NCBI RefSeq assembly: GCF_019654955.1
Contig: NZ_BPEV01000008.1
Span: 62,001 to 126,000 of the forward strand
Direction: 5' to 3'
Origin: Shewanella sp. KT0246
Lineage (GTDB): Bacteria; Pseudomonadota; Gammaproteobacteria; Enterobacterales; Shewanellaceae
DNA: 64,000 nt
Of this stretch, positions 9,022 through 17,553 are shown piece after piece (within the stretch, counting starts at the first letter, position 1; each line of letters begins with the position of its first letter). Made by a program: the position numbers and the translations under genes. Under the pieces are notes generated by a model, which saw only the letters and a program-made list of their open reading frames with translations, did not search any database and was not told the DNA's origin.

Positions 9022-10422
9022 TTAACCTTTAATTTGGCTGTTGTCAGGATTAAATTGCGCTGGTTGTTGTTGGCCAGTGAGTTGCTCTAACAACACTTTT
9101 TCTAACTGACCACTGTCCCCCATCCAACTCAGCCACTGTTGATATAAGCTAGCTTCTAGGGTTAAACCGGCAATAACACTGCTGCTCATTTGGCGCTGAC
9201 TTTGAAGGTATTCACTGGTACCAATATCACCGCTTTGCCACTGCACAGATAATGACGCTGCAGCCTCTTGACCTGACAACTCTACTAACGCTATCCAGTC
9301 TTGATAGCGATCTAATAACCTTGGCAGTCCTCGATTAAACTGTCGCCATTGCTGATGTAGCACTCTTTCTGATGCCAAATATTTTTGCTCTGCAATTACA
9401 ATACTTTCATTGGCACTGTTTAAGGTATCGCTATAATCATTTCTAATAGATAACGGGATAGAAATGCCAACGCCAAACTTATTGTCACTTCCCTCACGCT
9501 CGGCGCTTAAGCTAATACTGGGGTCTTGAGCTAACTCAGCTTTTAATTGACCCACACTGAGCTTTGATAGCATGACTTGCTGATAAAAACTTTTAAGGGC
9601 AGGAAGACGAGAATCAACCTCTTGGCTTAAATTAGTATCGATTAAACTCATTAACTCAATATGAGGTAGGGATTCACTGCCATATAGGCTATAAGCTGCT
9701 GTTTCAGCATTAATAAGCGCTTGCTCTGCAATAGCAAGCTCTGCGGCGTTATTGGCAACATCAAGGCGCATCAACTGCAACTCAACAAGTGCAATATCAC
9801 CCGCTTCAACGCGTTGCTCGGCTAAGGCGAGTTGCGCCCTTGCCAAGTCAAATTGCTGTTGATTAAATGACAGAAGCTTTTGCTGTTGTTGTAACGTCAC
9901 TAATGCCAGTAATTGCTGTGACAATAACTGGCTGCGACTCGTTGAAATTTGGGTTAACACAATTTCAGATTCAAGCTGAGCGACTCGAATGGCTGCACCG
10001 CGTTTATCACTCCAATCAATGGTTTGGCTTACCGCAACGGTATAAGTGTCATCATCGGGAGCATATTGATAATCAAGCCCAAGTTCAGGGTTATACACTG
10101 CGTTATCAGCAGCTGATACCTTGATTAAAGCTTGGCGTTTAAGTGCGATTTGAGACTGCACCTCAGGTAGTTTTTCAAATGATTGCATTAATTCTGGCAA
10201 CCATTGCGCTATTGCTGAAGTACTCGGCACTTTCTCTGCCGAATGACCTATAGCTAACTCGCTAGAGGTTGGTTGTGTTTTATAATAAGCCCCTTTTTCA
10301 TTGGGCGTGTTTGATACATAAAACGTATCTGCTGCGTAAACAGCAGGTATTGAAATAGCACTCGCGGCCATCGCACAAAGGTGCACTGCAAGCGCTGAGG
10401 AAATAATAGATTTCTTCATCAT
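9022..10422 (-). CDS. Outer-membrane efflux channel, TolC/CzcC family
   Basis: A 466-residue exported protein with a signal peptide ending near VYA-AD. The body has the alternating Gln/Leu/Ala-rich long helices of TolC-type proteins, with the duplicated pattern expected (helices at about 120-250 and 300-430) and the SISLSAEREG / GVGISIPLSI beta strands that form the outer-membrane barrel. It would complete the tripartite metal pump with the two genes downstream. First gene of the operon; a 288-base gap separates it from the small metal-binding-like gene upstream. The start may be ATG 10422 or the adjacent ATG 10419. Confidence 0.88.
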   Translation of the reverse strand: MMKKSIISSALAVHLCAMAASAISIPAVYAADTFYVSNTPNEKGAYYKTQPTSSELAIGHSAEKVPSTSAIAQWLPELMQSFEKLPEVQSQIALKRQALIKVSAADNAVYNPELGLDYQYAPDDDTYTVAVSQTIDWSDKRGAAIRVAQLESEIVLTQISTSRSQLLSQQLLALVTLQQQQKLLSFNQQQFDLARAQLALAEQRVEAGDIALVELQLMRLDVANNAAELAIAEQALINAETAAYSLYGSESLPHIELMSLIDTNLSQEVDSRLPALKSFYQQVMLSKLSVGQLKAELAQDPSISLSAEREGSDNKFGVGISIPLSIRNDYSDTLNSANESIVIAEQKYLASERVLHQQWRQFNRGLPRLLDRYQDWIALVELSGQEAAASLSVQWQSGDIGTSEYLQSQRQMSSSVIAGLTLEASLYQQWLSWMGDSGQLEKVLLEQLTGQQQPAQFNPDNSQIKG

Positions 10423-10710
10423 TTATTCTCGATTCGACCTAAGTCAAAACCATAAAATTAATTGATGATTAACCGTGCAGGAATTGTTATCCCTTCATCG
10501 AGATGTTTCGTTTTAAGCCAGATAACTAATGCCTGATAGCTAATGCTAGATAGCTGTGACAAGTTAACTATTACAAAGTATGTGCGCTCAATAACAAATC
10601 ATCAGACAAAGAGAAACAGCAGCCAATAATGAGCAGTAAACAAAGCAGTGGTGCTTTGAACTGAATCAGCCAAACAAATCTTTAAGTATGCAAAATTAAT
10701 CAGTTAAGGG

Positions 10711-11142
10711 TTAACTGATTAATGAAATTGGCGGGCGGTAACTTAAACGAGCCTCTGGTGGAATGTACGCTTGGATAAAGGTTTGAGGAGCCTCTGATAT
10801 AACCGCGGTTGGCATTAACTGAGCAATCACATCAATCGTTGCGGAATAACCGCCATGGCACTGACAATCTAAACACAATTCATAGTTTTCAATGTCGCTT
10901 AATGTCACATGGCTATGCAACTCAGATTGGCTCGAGGTGGCATTAAACAGATGGGTAAGATCATCAGCCTTATTACAGATATCAGCAGGCGCTGAAATCA
11001 CCAAATGAGCATGGTTCACTTGCTCATTTTCACCATCACCAAGATGCAACTGATGCTCACCTAAGTTAGTGCTGATAAATTGCAGCAACATAACGGCGAG
11101 CATAACTTTAGCAAATTGTCTAAACGTTGATAGTGACAACAA
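10711..11142 (-). CDS. Small exported His/Cys-rich protein next to metal efflux operon
   Basis: A 143-residue protein with an N-terminal hydrophobic segment (about 10-24) that looks like an uncleaved anchor or signal peptide. It then has a His-rich run (HQLHLGDGENEQVNHAHL, 30-46), more His at 76-78, and a Cys cluster C90-x2-C93-x-C95-H96, followed by a tail with YRPP near the end. This arrangement resembles the small DUF2946/CopL-like proteins often found next to copper or zinc efflux genes, but I cannot assign a family firmly. The ligands and the position upstream of the RND operon on the same strand suggest a periplasmic metal-binding accessory. Confidence 0.6.
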   Translation of the reverse strand: MLSLSTFRQFAKVMLAVMLLQFISTNLGEHQLHLGDGENEQVNHAHLVISAPADICNKADDLTHLFNATSSQSELHSHVTLSDIENYELCLDCQCHGGYSATIDVIAQLMPTAVISEAPQTFIQAYIPPEARLSYRPPISLIS

Positions 11143-11302
11143 ATGAACCCTGTAAATGAGATAGCTGATTAATATATTCGACTAACTATAGTCAACTAAA
11201 TAGCTGTAAATAGTAGGACTATGAGTCTAGCCAAAAGTTCTCATCTGGCTAGCTTCAAATGTAATAATAATCAGCTAGATCACAATTTATATCTAAAAAA
11301 GT

Positions 11303-11500
11303 CTAAAACAAACAATGCTTTGCGTAATCTGCAGCTTCGTTAGAGCTCCAATCGCCGCTTGGTTTTTCTTTCATTTGCTTACACCAAGCTTCACTACCGA
11401 CTTCAGGGGCACAAGCCGTTAACCCTAAAACAAGAACACCCGCTGATATTAACGCTGCAACTTTTATTGAAACTTTAGATACTGACGTTTTAATAGACAT
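11303..11500 (-). CDS. DUF3012 family small lipoprotein
   Basis: A 65-residue protein with a signal sequence and a lipobox (LTA-C), followed by the compact motif APEVGSEAWCKQMKEKP and the ending NEAADYAKHC. Both are characteristic of DUF3012, a small lipoprotein family of marine gammaproteobacteria with no known function. Two further Cys after the lipidated one may form a disulfide. AAGGAAG lies upstream of the start. It stands alone between the metal-related gene and the SpoIIAA-like gene. Confidence 0.8.
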   Translation of the reverse strand: MSIKTSVSKVSIKVAALISAGVLVLGLTACAPEVGSEAWCKQMKEKPSGDWSSNEAADYAKHCLF

Positions 11501-11546
11501 AATGTAATAACTTCCTTGAATTAATAACCTAAATAAACAATTAAAT

Positions 11547-11900
11547 TTAATCTAACAACCAAGCGATCGCTTGCTGTTTTTGCTCTAACGGATACCAAGC
11601 CACTTCGCCTTGCATAAATGGCCCTAATAAGTTTACTGAATTACCGACCCAGTCGGGGCCACCAACAAATACTAATGCATCAAAGTGTGGAAGTTGGACT
11701 TTATCGCCACCCGATAATGAGCTGACATCCCATCCTTCAAGCAGCACATCGGCTTCGATATATAAACGAACTTTGCCGCTTTGTTCACGATACTGAGTAA
11801 TGAGTGGTTGCAGGTGAGTTTGATAATCTTGGGTAGATAAACGACCACTGACAAACAAGCTAATAACACCTTCGGCAATATCAGGGATTTGGCACAACAT
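11547..11900 (-). CDS. STAS/SEC14-like (SpoIIAA-like) protein
   Basis: A 117-residue cytoplasmic protein with no signal peptide. The pattern of an early beta strand (GVISLFVSGRLS), a helix with QPLITQYREQ, the strand VRLYIEADV and the late LVFVGGPDWV strand fits the SpoIIAA-like family (DUF3478), which has a STAS or SEC14-like fold. Members are uncharacterised and often called stress proteins. GGAG lies 7 bases before the ATG. It is divergent from arfB, sharing a promoter region of about 160 bases. Confidence 0.7.
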   Translation of the reverse strand: MLCQIPDIAEGVISLFVSGRLSTQDYQTHLQPLITQYREQSGKVRLYIEADVLLEGWDVSSLSGGDKVQLPHFDALVFVGGPDWVGNSVNLLGPFMQGEVAWYPLEQKQQAIAWLLD

Positions 11901-12057
11901 AAAGCAACTCCAACGGTAATGCGGCTGACTGACAAAAAATTTTCTGATTGCAGCCTATATTCTTGCTGATAGTAACAAATCTTATCAGCAGTACTATAGA
12001 AAAGTTTGTTAAACTCAACACACTAAAGCGTAAAAAATAGTTAAGTTAACTCAATAA

Positions 12058-12474
12058 ATGATAAATATTACCAACCGCGTCAGTATTGAAGACAATGAAA
12101 TTGAATGGCAATTTATCCGTTCAAGTGGTGCGGGCGGCCAGCATATTAATAAAGTCTCCACCGCGGCGCAGATTATTTTCGATATTAGGCAGTCTTCCTT
12201 GCCAGAGTTTTACCAACAAAAACTGCTGGCTAAAGCCGATCATAGAATTACTAAAAGCGGCAAAATCATTATCAAATGTCAGCAAAGTCGCAGCCAAGAC
12301 TTTAACCGCCAGCTAGCCTTAGAGCAGTTTATTGAGTTGGTAAAAGGTGTTGGAATCGTGCAAAAGGCGCGAATACCAACCAAAGCGACCAAAGGCAGCC
12401 AGCGCCGCCGAGTCGATTCGAAAAAGAAACGTGGCGCTACTAAAGCTTTGCGCAGCGGAAAATCAGATTATTAA
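12058..12474 (+). CDS. arfB: Alternative ribosome-rescue peptidyl-tRNA hydrolase ArfB
   Basis: A 138-residue protein with the GGQ motif (residues 26-28, in SSGAGGQHINKVS) of class I release factors but without the codon-recognition domains. The C-terminal tail (from about 105) is Lys/Arg-rich and would be disordered in solution, entering the empty mRNA channel of stalled ribosomes as known for ArfB (YaeJ). The enzyme hydrolyses peptidyl-tRNA on non-stop ribosomes. Length matches the E. coli protein (about 140). Monocistronic; divergent from the SpoIIAA-like gene. Confidence 0.93.
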   Translation: MINITNRVSIEDNEIEWQFIRSSGAGGQHINKVSTAAQIIFDIRQSSLPEFYQQKLLAKADHRITKSGKIIIKCQQSRSQDFNRQLALEQFIELVKGVGIVQKARIPTKATKGSQRRRVDSKKKRGATKALRSGKSDY

Positions 12475-12621
12475 TCTGCGATGATAAATGCGAGTACTTG
12501 ATTGAAAGCCAGTCTGATTTAACAATCATCAGCACACGAGTTTTTTAATTTGAATCATGAAAATAATTCCCCGCTTGGCAATCATTAACGTGATAAATTA
12601 CACTGACATAATCGACTTTAA

Positions 12622-12647
12622 TTTAATCTAATTAGATTTAGATTAAA
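12622..12647. promoter_or_regulatory. Perfect AT-rich inverted repeat upstream of aroQ
   Basis: TTTAATCTAA at 12622-12631 is repeated in inverted form as TTAGATTAAA at 12638-12647 with a 6-base spacer, ending 43 bases before the aroQ ATG. It could be an operator for a dimeric regulator or part of the promoter; the stem is too AT-rich and lacks a T-run to be a terminator. Confidence 0.4.
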
Positions 12648-12690
12648 GCTTCGTATAAGCAATGACCCAACTATTTAGCAAGGAACCTCA

Positions 12691-13137
12691 ATGACGACTC
12701 AAGCCAAAATATTGTTAGTAAATGGCCCTAATTTAAATTTATTAGGTCGTCGTGAACCAGGTTTATACGGCAGTGATAATTTAGAAACCATTGTCGCCAA
12801 TGCTAAAGTTCAAGCTGATACTGCTAATATTGCCTTTGACCATATTCAATCTAATGCTGAGTTTGAGCTTATCGATGCTATTCACGCAACCGATGCACAG
12901 TTTATTGTGATTAACCCTGCGGCCTTTACTCACACTAGTGTGGCACTGCGTGATGCTTTGCTTGGCGTCAATATCCCTTTTATTGAAGTGCATATTTCAA
13001 ATGTGCATGCCCGTGAGCCTTTTAGACATCACTCTTACCTTTCAGATAAAGCGGTCGGTGTAATTTCCGGTTTAGGCATTCAAGGCTATGAGTTTGCCAT
13101 GCTGGCTGCGATTAAGCAGTTAACTGAAGCTAAATAG
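12691..13137 (+). CDS. aroQ: Type II 3-dehydroquinate dehydratase
   Basis: A 148-residue cytoplasmic enzyme that converts 3-dehydroquinate to 3-dehydroshikimate, step three of the shikimate pathway. The N-terminal [18 protein letters not shown] motif carries the conserved Asn, Arg and the catalytic Tyr, and the [18 protein letters not shown] block gives the conserved His and Arg of the active site. Length is normal for this dodecameric family. AAGGAAC precedes the ATG. The accBC genes often found downstream of aroQ are absent here; DUF3859 follows after 35 bases. Confidence 0.95.
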   Translation: MTTQAKILLVNGPNLNLLGRREPGLYGSDNLETIVANAKVQADTANIAFDHIQSNAEFELIDAIHATDAQFIVINPAAFTHTSVALRDALLGVNIPFIEVHISNVHAREPFRHHSYLSDKAVGVISGLGIQGYEFAMLAAIKQLTEAK

Positions 13138-13172
13138 CAACTCTACATAAAATACATTTAAAGTAATCAGTT

Positions 13173-13562
13173 ATGAGTAAATTGAAAGCCGATGTCAGCA
13201 TTATCCAGTCAGGTATTTTCAGCCAATGGGATTCTGATAGCGATGAACTGCCGCGTTTTTTAAAAGCCACTGTACATGTACCAGCTGAAATAGATATGGA
13301 GTTTGGCTTTGTAACCCGCATTAAAAAAGCCAAGAACCAGGTGCTCCGGTACTGTATTTATCACCCTGATATACCTGATGCTGATGGTAATATTCGCGAG
13401 CCCTTCGATGGTGAAGTGTATATTAAAGAGAACGACTGGAAGTTTTATTTAGGCGACTGTATTTGGTCACCTGTAAGCAACAAAGTGGGTAACTGGCGTA
13501 TGACACTTGAGCTTAATGGTAAAATTATTGCGGATAAAACCTATAAGGTTTACTTGCCTTAA
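13173..13562 (+). CDS. DUF3859 domain protein
   Basis: A 129-residue cytoplasmic protein, probably all-beta. The run from IIQSGIFSQWDSDSDELPRF through EIDMEFGFVTRIKKAKNQVL to KVGNWRMTLELNGKIIADKTYKVYL matches my memory of DUF3859, whose function is unknown. It starts 35 bases after aroQ on the same strand with no terminator between, so it may be co-transcribed. The ribosome binding site before the ATG is weak, which would fit translational coupling or low expression. Confidence 0.65.
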   Translation: MSKLKADVSIIQSGIFSQWDSDSDELPRFLKATVHVPAEIDMEFGFVTRIKKAKNQVLRYCIYHPDIPDADGNIREPFDGEVYIKENDWKFYLGDCIWSPVSNKVGNWRMTLELNGKIIADKTYKVYLP

Positions 13563-13767
13563 CAGGGGATTCCCCTCAAAAGCTGCTGAATTTATTGTTC
13601 AATTTCCATCATTATCTAAAGCAATCATTTCAAGCTCGCTGATTAAGTAATTACTCATCAGTAGTGCAAATAGCACTAACCCAAGCTTTTTATCACGCTT
13701 TTACCCACAGCGGCCATTAAGCTTGATATAATTAGCGATTGATTCTTTTCTCTTTGAGCACTTATCT

Positions 13768-14775
13768 ATGTCTTTGCAGTCTTCACTCACCCAAGCTATA
13801 ACTCAACGGGCGGAGTTTCTGGCTAATGCTGAACTCAATAACACCGATTGTTTCCGTATTTTCCACGGCACGGTTGAAGGCGAAAATGGGTTAAACATTG
13901 ATAGATATGGCAATGCTTGGCTTATTCAGACATTTCATCAAACGTTAACTGAAGATCAGCTTGAAGAAGTCAGCTCTGTATTAACTAAGCTCAATGACTT
14001 ACCGGTTATTTATAACGATCGCGCTAAACGTAACTCTCGCATTGAAAATAACCTTCACAGCGAACATCACGAGTTTGCTTGCACAGAACAAGTCATCCAA
14101 GAGAATGGCATTAAATTTACTTCTAAATTGCGTCATGAAGGACAAGATCCGTTACTGTTTCTAGATATGCGTATAGGTCGTGAATTTGTTCGCGCCAATA
14201 GCCAAGGTAAAACTGTATTGAATTTGTTTTCCTACACTTGTGGCATTGGAACAGCAGCAGCTATGGGCGGTGCTAGTCGAGTCGTTAACGTTGATTTTTC
14301 ATCATTTGCACTCGCTGCAGGTAAAAAGAATGCCGAACTAAATGATGTCTCTGAGGTATGTGAATTCATTCAAAGTGATGCTTTTCCTGCACTCAGACAG
14401 TTAGCAGGGCTTAAAGTAGGTGGTCGCCGCGGTCAAAAACTACCTAAGTATCCAAAACTTGCAGCAACACAATTTGATTTAGTCTTCTTAGATCCTCCAC
14501 GTTTTGCTAAAAGCCCTTTTGGCACTGTTGACTTAATCAATGATTACCAAGGCTTATTTAAACCAGCCATGTTAGCAACTAAGGATGGCGGTACTATTGT
14601 TTGCTGTAACAACGTAGCCAAAGTTGAACGTGAAGCTTGGTTAAATAGCTTAGTGCGCTGTGTCGAAAAACAAGGACGTAAAGTATCGTCATTAGAGTGG
14701 ATTCATTGCCATGAAGATTTCCCTTCTTTCGATGATAACCACCCACTTAAAATAGTGGCGTTAACCTTAGCCTAA
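13768..14775 (+). CDS. RlmI-like class I SAM-dependent methyltransferase
   Basis: A 335-residue cytoplasmic protein. Residues about 20-130 resemble the N-terminal and central EEHUD-like region of RlmI/RlmK enzymes (GENGLNIDRYGNAWLIQ), but the PUA domain of true RlmI is lacking. The Rossmann core has the SAM motif VLNLFSYTCGIGTAAAMGGA (about 150) and the catalytic-type motif DLVFLDPPRF (about 247). It probably methylates rRNA cytosine or another nucleic acid base; the exact target is not clear. A strong terminator follows 32 bases after the stop. Confidence 0.8.
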   Translation: MSLQSSLTQAITQRAEFLANAELNNTDCFRIFHGTVEGENGLNIDRYGNAWLIQTFHQTLTEDQLEEVSSVLTKLNDLPVIYNDRAKRNSRIENNLHSEHHEFACTEQVIQENGIKFTSKLRHEGQDPLLFLDMRIGREFVRANSQGKTVLNLFSYTCGIGTAAAMGGASRVVNVDFSSFALAAGKKNAELNDVSEVCEFIQSDAFPALRQLAGLKVGGRRGQKLPKYPKLAATQFDLVFLDPPRFAKSPFGTVDLINDYQGLFKPAMLATKDGGTIVCCNNVAKVEREAWLNSLVRCVEKQGRKVSSLEWIHCHEDFPSFDDNHPLKIVALTLA

Positions 14776-14807
14776 ACCTTGGCTCAAACCTTAGTCTCAA
14801 AAGAATA

Positions 14808-14830
14808 AAGCCACGCTATGTGGCTTTTTT
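14808..14830 (+). terminator. Rho-independent terminator after methyltransferase gene
   Basis: AAGCCAC (14808-14814) pairs with GTGGCTT (14820-14826) across a 5-nt loop and is followed by a T-run to 14830. Confidence 0.85.
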
Positions 14831-14862
14831 ATTGAGTCTTTACTATTGAAAGTCGCTTTTTA

Positions 14863-15030
14863 TCAGTTAGATTTATCCCATATATTTTTGCCTGTTTTCA
14901 GGTTATATATAAGGTTAATCCCTGAAAGGGTCATTATTAACCCACAAAAAGCCCAAAGATAATCACCTTCTTTAAGGCCTAGCACTAAACTTAAAACACC
15001 AATAATAAAAATAAATAATTGACTGAACAT
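14863..15030 (-). CDS. Small membrane protein, 55 residues
   Basis: An ORF too short for usual cutoffs, starting at ATG 15030 with AAGGA 8 bases upstream and ending at 14863. The protein begins MFSQLFIFIIGVLSLVLGLK, then a short loop (EGDYLW), then a second hydrophobic stretch (AFCGLIMTLSGINLIYNL) and a charged tail, so it should be a two-helix inner-membrane protein. A second in-frame ATG at 15039 overlaps the Shine-Dalgarno and is less likely. I do not recognise a family. It is convergent with the methyltransferase gene and downstream of the TPR lipoprotein gene on the same strand. Confidence 0.65.
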   Translation of the reverse strand: MFSQLFIFIIGVLSLVLGLKEGDYLWAFCGLIMTLSGINLIYNLKTGKNIWDKSN

Positions 15031-15108
15031 GGTAAACATCCTTATTTAACAAATCTAAGATAAGTTTAAATGTACTTACCTGCCATCAATACAACCCCAT
15101 GAAAACCA

Positions 15109-16320
15109 TTACCTACCTTGCTTTAACCAATTAAGTTTAGCCAGATACTTTTGTTGATTATCATCCATTGAGGTCAAATCTAGAGCTTGTTTTAGGGTGT
15201 TTTTAGCGCTTAAAATCTTGCCTTGTGCACTTTGCGCTTTAGCCAACTCATAATAAGCTTGGTGATAATAAGGCGTATTTTTAATAAACTTTTTAAAGTA
15301 AATCTCTGCTGTTGAGTACTCTTGAAGCCTTAACGCCTCAATACCCATCGAATACCAGCCGTAAGGACTTTCATTTTCAAGCTCTAATAACTGCTGGTTA
15401 ATCGCTGTAGCCTCACTAACTCTGTCATCTTTTATGAGAGAATAACTATAATTACTCAGCAATGTCAGTGAGTTACTCTCGAAGTGTAATCCGTATAAAT
15501 AGAAATCTTCCGCCGTTTGAAAATCACCCACTCGTCGATGAACAATCGCCATCATATTAATTAATGGGGTGTACTTTGGCGCGAGTGAAAGGCCTTTCTC
15601 AAGCAAGGCATATGACAATAACAAATCTTCATTTAACAATGCGTCAGCAGCTAAATTACGGTAAAACATCGCTAAAAACTCATTATCTGAAACCACACCA
15701 CCTGTTCTGTCATTTCTATCAGGGAAGTAATCAATCACGATAAAGTCACTGTTATTTACATAAACACCGCCCGCATCGGTTTCATATAAAAAAGTACGCA
15801 CATGATCTGACGACACCACTAAATCATTAGAAATATGAGTCAATAACGGTGCAGAGTGAACCACTTGAAACACAGCTCTTACATCTAAATACTTGGCAAC
15901 ACCATAGGTCAACATTGCCAGTGCCATACAGTTTCCTGACTTATTTTGCCACGCTTGTGAGGTGTTATAGTTTAAGCCTTCATAATTGAAATTAACCATT
16001 TTGTATTGGATAAACTCAACAACTTGGTTTCGTTTCGGTAAGTTTTTAATACTATCTCTGGCAATAAACGCATTGAGCTCATCTTTTTGCTCCGGCAGCA
16101 AACTTGATAAACTTGCAATAGAAGGAATATCTACAAACTCTTTAGCGTTAATAAAGTACGAACCCGTCTCCGGCAGTGGGATTTCAGATGCGGTTTTTTT
16201 TTGAGTTGAACTACAGCCACTAACAACAAGGCACAAACCAGCTAGTAAACTTAAAATATTCGGGGTGATTTTCTTTTCTAAAAACTGACTCAATCCAGTA
16301 TTTTGCAACATCCTTGGCAT
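15109..16320 (-). CDS. Lipoprotein with transglutaminase-like region and TPR repeats
   Basis: A 403-residue predicted lipoprotein: from ATG 16320 the N-terminus has a basic stretch, a hydrophobic helix and a lipobox (VSG-C). Residues about 60-200 include NKSGNCMALAMLTYGVAKYL, with a Cys followed later by His and Asp, as in bacterial transglutaminase-like (papain-fold) domains. The C-terminal half carries five or so TPR units (for example YTPLINMMAIVHRRVGDFQ, and SPYGWYSMGIEALRLQEYS). ATG 16320 is chosen because GTAGGGA lies 5 bases upstream; the longer frame to 16371 would put 17 non-signal residues in front. Function unknown, possibly envelope protein processing or assembly. Confidence 0.75.
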   Translation of the reverse strand: MPRMLQNTGLSQFLEKKITPNILSLLAGLCLVVSGCSSTQKKTASEIPLPETGSYFINAKEFVDIPSIASLSSLLPEQKDELNAFIARDSIKNLPKRNQVVEFIQYKMVNFNYEGLNYNTSQAWQNKSGNCMALAMLTYGVAKYLDVRAVFQVVHSAPLLTHISNDLVVSSDHVRTFLYETDAGGVYVNNSDFIVIDYFPDRNDRTGGVVSDNEFLAMFYRNLAADALLNEDLLLSYALLEKGLSLAPKYTPLINMMAIVHRRVGDFQTAEDFYLYGLHFESNSLTLLSNYSYSLIKDDRVSEATAINQQLLELENESPYGWYSMGIEALRLQEYSTAEIYFKKFIKNTPYYHQAYYELAKAQSAQGKILSAKNTLKQALDLTSMDDNQQKYLAKLNWLKQGR

Positions 16321-16849
16321 AACATTCCCTACATATAAAAGATCGACTCTGTCCATTAGTTTGCTTAACAAACAAGCACAACCGTTAAGTTAGCATGTAA
16401 TTTATTTAGAAATCTACTGAGAATGATTATCCATTAAGGAAGCAGATTTAATAGATTGATTCTAAAATATAAATCATCATAATAATTATTCTGATAGCTT
16501 TACCATTGTTTCCTCATACACGTAAATAGTCATTTAAAGCACTATATATCCCAGCTTGTTTTAACTCATTTTAGATACAACCAATGAGGTATTTTTAATC
16601 ATCAAAGCAGTAAGAAATTATATTTAAATGATTAATTTAATTTATATTTACTACTTATGAATGACTTTAAATGTGCAAGATAAACTATGCTTTTGTGACT
16701 CAAATTGAGATACAGCACTCAAATCTTTAAAATGATCACTAAACAAGTAGCAATTAAGCTTCAATATCATTGCAAATGATTGTTTATAATATAGATTAGC
16801 AACATACATCAATATTATGTATAAGTTTATTAACTGGAGATTACAAATT
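16321..16849. other. Intergenic region between TPR lipoprotein and molbindin genes
   Basis: 529 bases of AT-rich DNA separating divergent genes, with no convincing ORF. One point of note is GAGAATGATTATC at 16419-16431, which matches the first 13 positions of the consensus Fur box at 11 sites and lies about 100 bases upstream of the lipoprotein start. CTGGAGA at 16833-16839 is the molbindin Shine-Dalgarno. Confidence 0.5.
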
Positions 16850-17059
16850 ATGAAAATCAGTGCACGCAACTCACTTGTTGGCAAAATTCTTTCTATTGAA
16901 GAAGGTTCAGTGAACAACGAAGTGGTAATCGAGCTTGCTCAAGGTGTAGAAATCACTTCAGTTGTGACAAAAAAATCTTGTGAGCAACTAGGATTAGTTG
17001 TTGGTGGCAATGCTTACGCAATTATCAAAGCAAGCAATGTGATGGTAGCAGTAGACTAA
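16850..17059 (+). CDS. Molbindin (Mop/TOBE-domain molybdate-binding protein)
   Basis: A 69-residue single-domain protein starting MKISARNSLVGKIL, the standard opening of Mop domains, with the later VVTKKSCEQLGLVVGGNAYAIIKASNVMVAVD covering the oxyanion-binding edge strands. Molbindins form hexamers that store molybdate or tungstate in the cytoplasm. ATG 16850 follows CTGGAGA at good spacing; an upstream in-frame ATG at 16817 would add 11 residues that do not belong to the domain. It is monocistronic, with a terminator after it. No modABC or moa genes are nearby. Confidence 0.9.
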   Translation: MKISARNSLVGKILSIEEGSVNNEVVIELAQGVEITSVVTKKSCEQLGLVVGGNAYAIIKASNVMVAVD

Positions 17060-17115
17060 TTTTACGGTCTTTGTCAGTAGCAGGTTTACACAACATGCTA
17101 CAGATAAATATAAAG

Positions 17116-17149
17116 TGGAACTCGGGTCATTATCCGGTTCCATTTTTTT
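17116..17149 (+). terminator. Terminator downstream of molbindin gene
   Basis: TGGAAC (17116-17121) pairs with GTTCCA (17137-17142) and the stem extends by CGG/CCG past a bulged T; a T-run (17143-17149) follows. Confidence 0.7.
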
Positions 17150-17553
17150 ATGCCATGAATAGTCTGTATAAAGTTCATAAGTCGAAACCACTAGTACCTT
17201 AATAACTATCTATTTTTATAAAGATAAAAACTAATAATCTCAATATACAAGACTACTAAGCAAATCCATTTCTTACGCAGAATCTACGCCCATCAGCCCC
17301 GTAACAAGCAACAAGCAAGTGCTCTACATTTGTATCCATGAGTTTAACATCCTCACCAATGACATTAATGCCATGTTAATTTGAGCCTTTTCCAGCTTGT
17401 TAATCCTCCAATTAACTCCGTTATCATTATATTTAGCCTCCTCTTAATCTATAATCAGCATAACTAATCAATTAAGTCATAAATAAAGGCATACCATATG
17501 GTGATGCGCTGTAGCAGTGCGTAACATTTTTATTGCTACCCCATAGGAGTTTC
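17150..17553. other. Intergenic region upstream of gltS
   Basis: About 400 bases without a credible gene. A perfect -10 hexamer TATAAT at 17450-17455 lies about 100 bases upstream of the gltS start, but no good -35 is seen at the usual distance. GCGCTGTAGCAGTGC just before the gene could form a small leader hairpin. TAGGAG at 17544-17549 is the gltS ribosome binding site. Confidence 0.4.

Noticed and set aside
11672..11935. 87-codon minus-strand ORF overlapping the SpoIIAA-like gene
   Set aside because: Overlaps the better supported frame at 11547-11900, which has a good ribosome site and family pattern.
13565..13577. AGGGG-ATT-CCCCT hairpin after the DUF3859 gene as a terminator
   Set aside because: Stem of only five pairs with a 3-nt loop and no T-run following.
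16651..16917. 88-codon minus-strand ORF overlapping the molbindin start
   Set aside because: Lies antisense to the molbindin gene and its promoter, with no domain pattern; a shadow frame.
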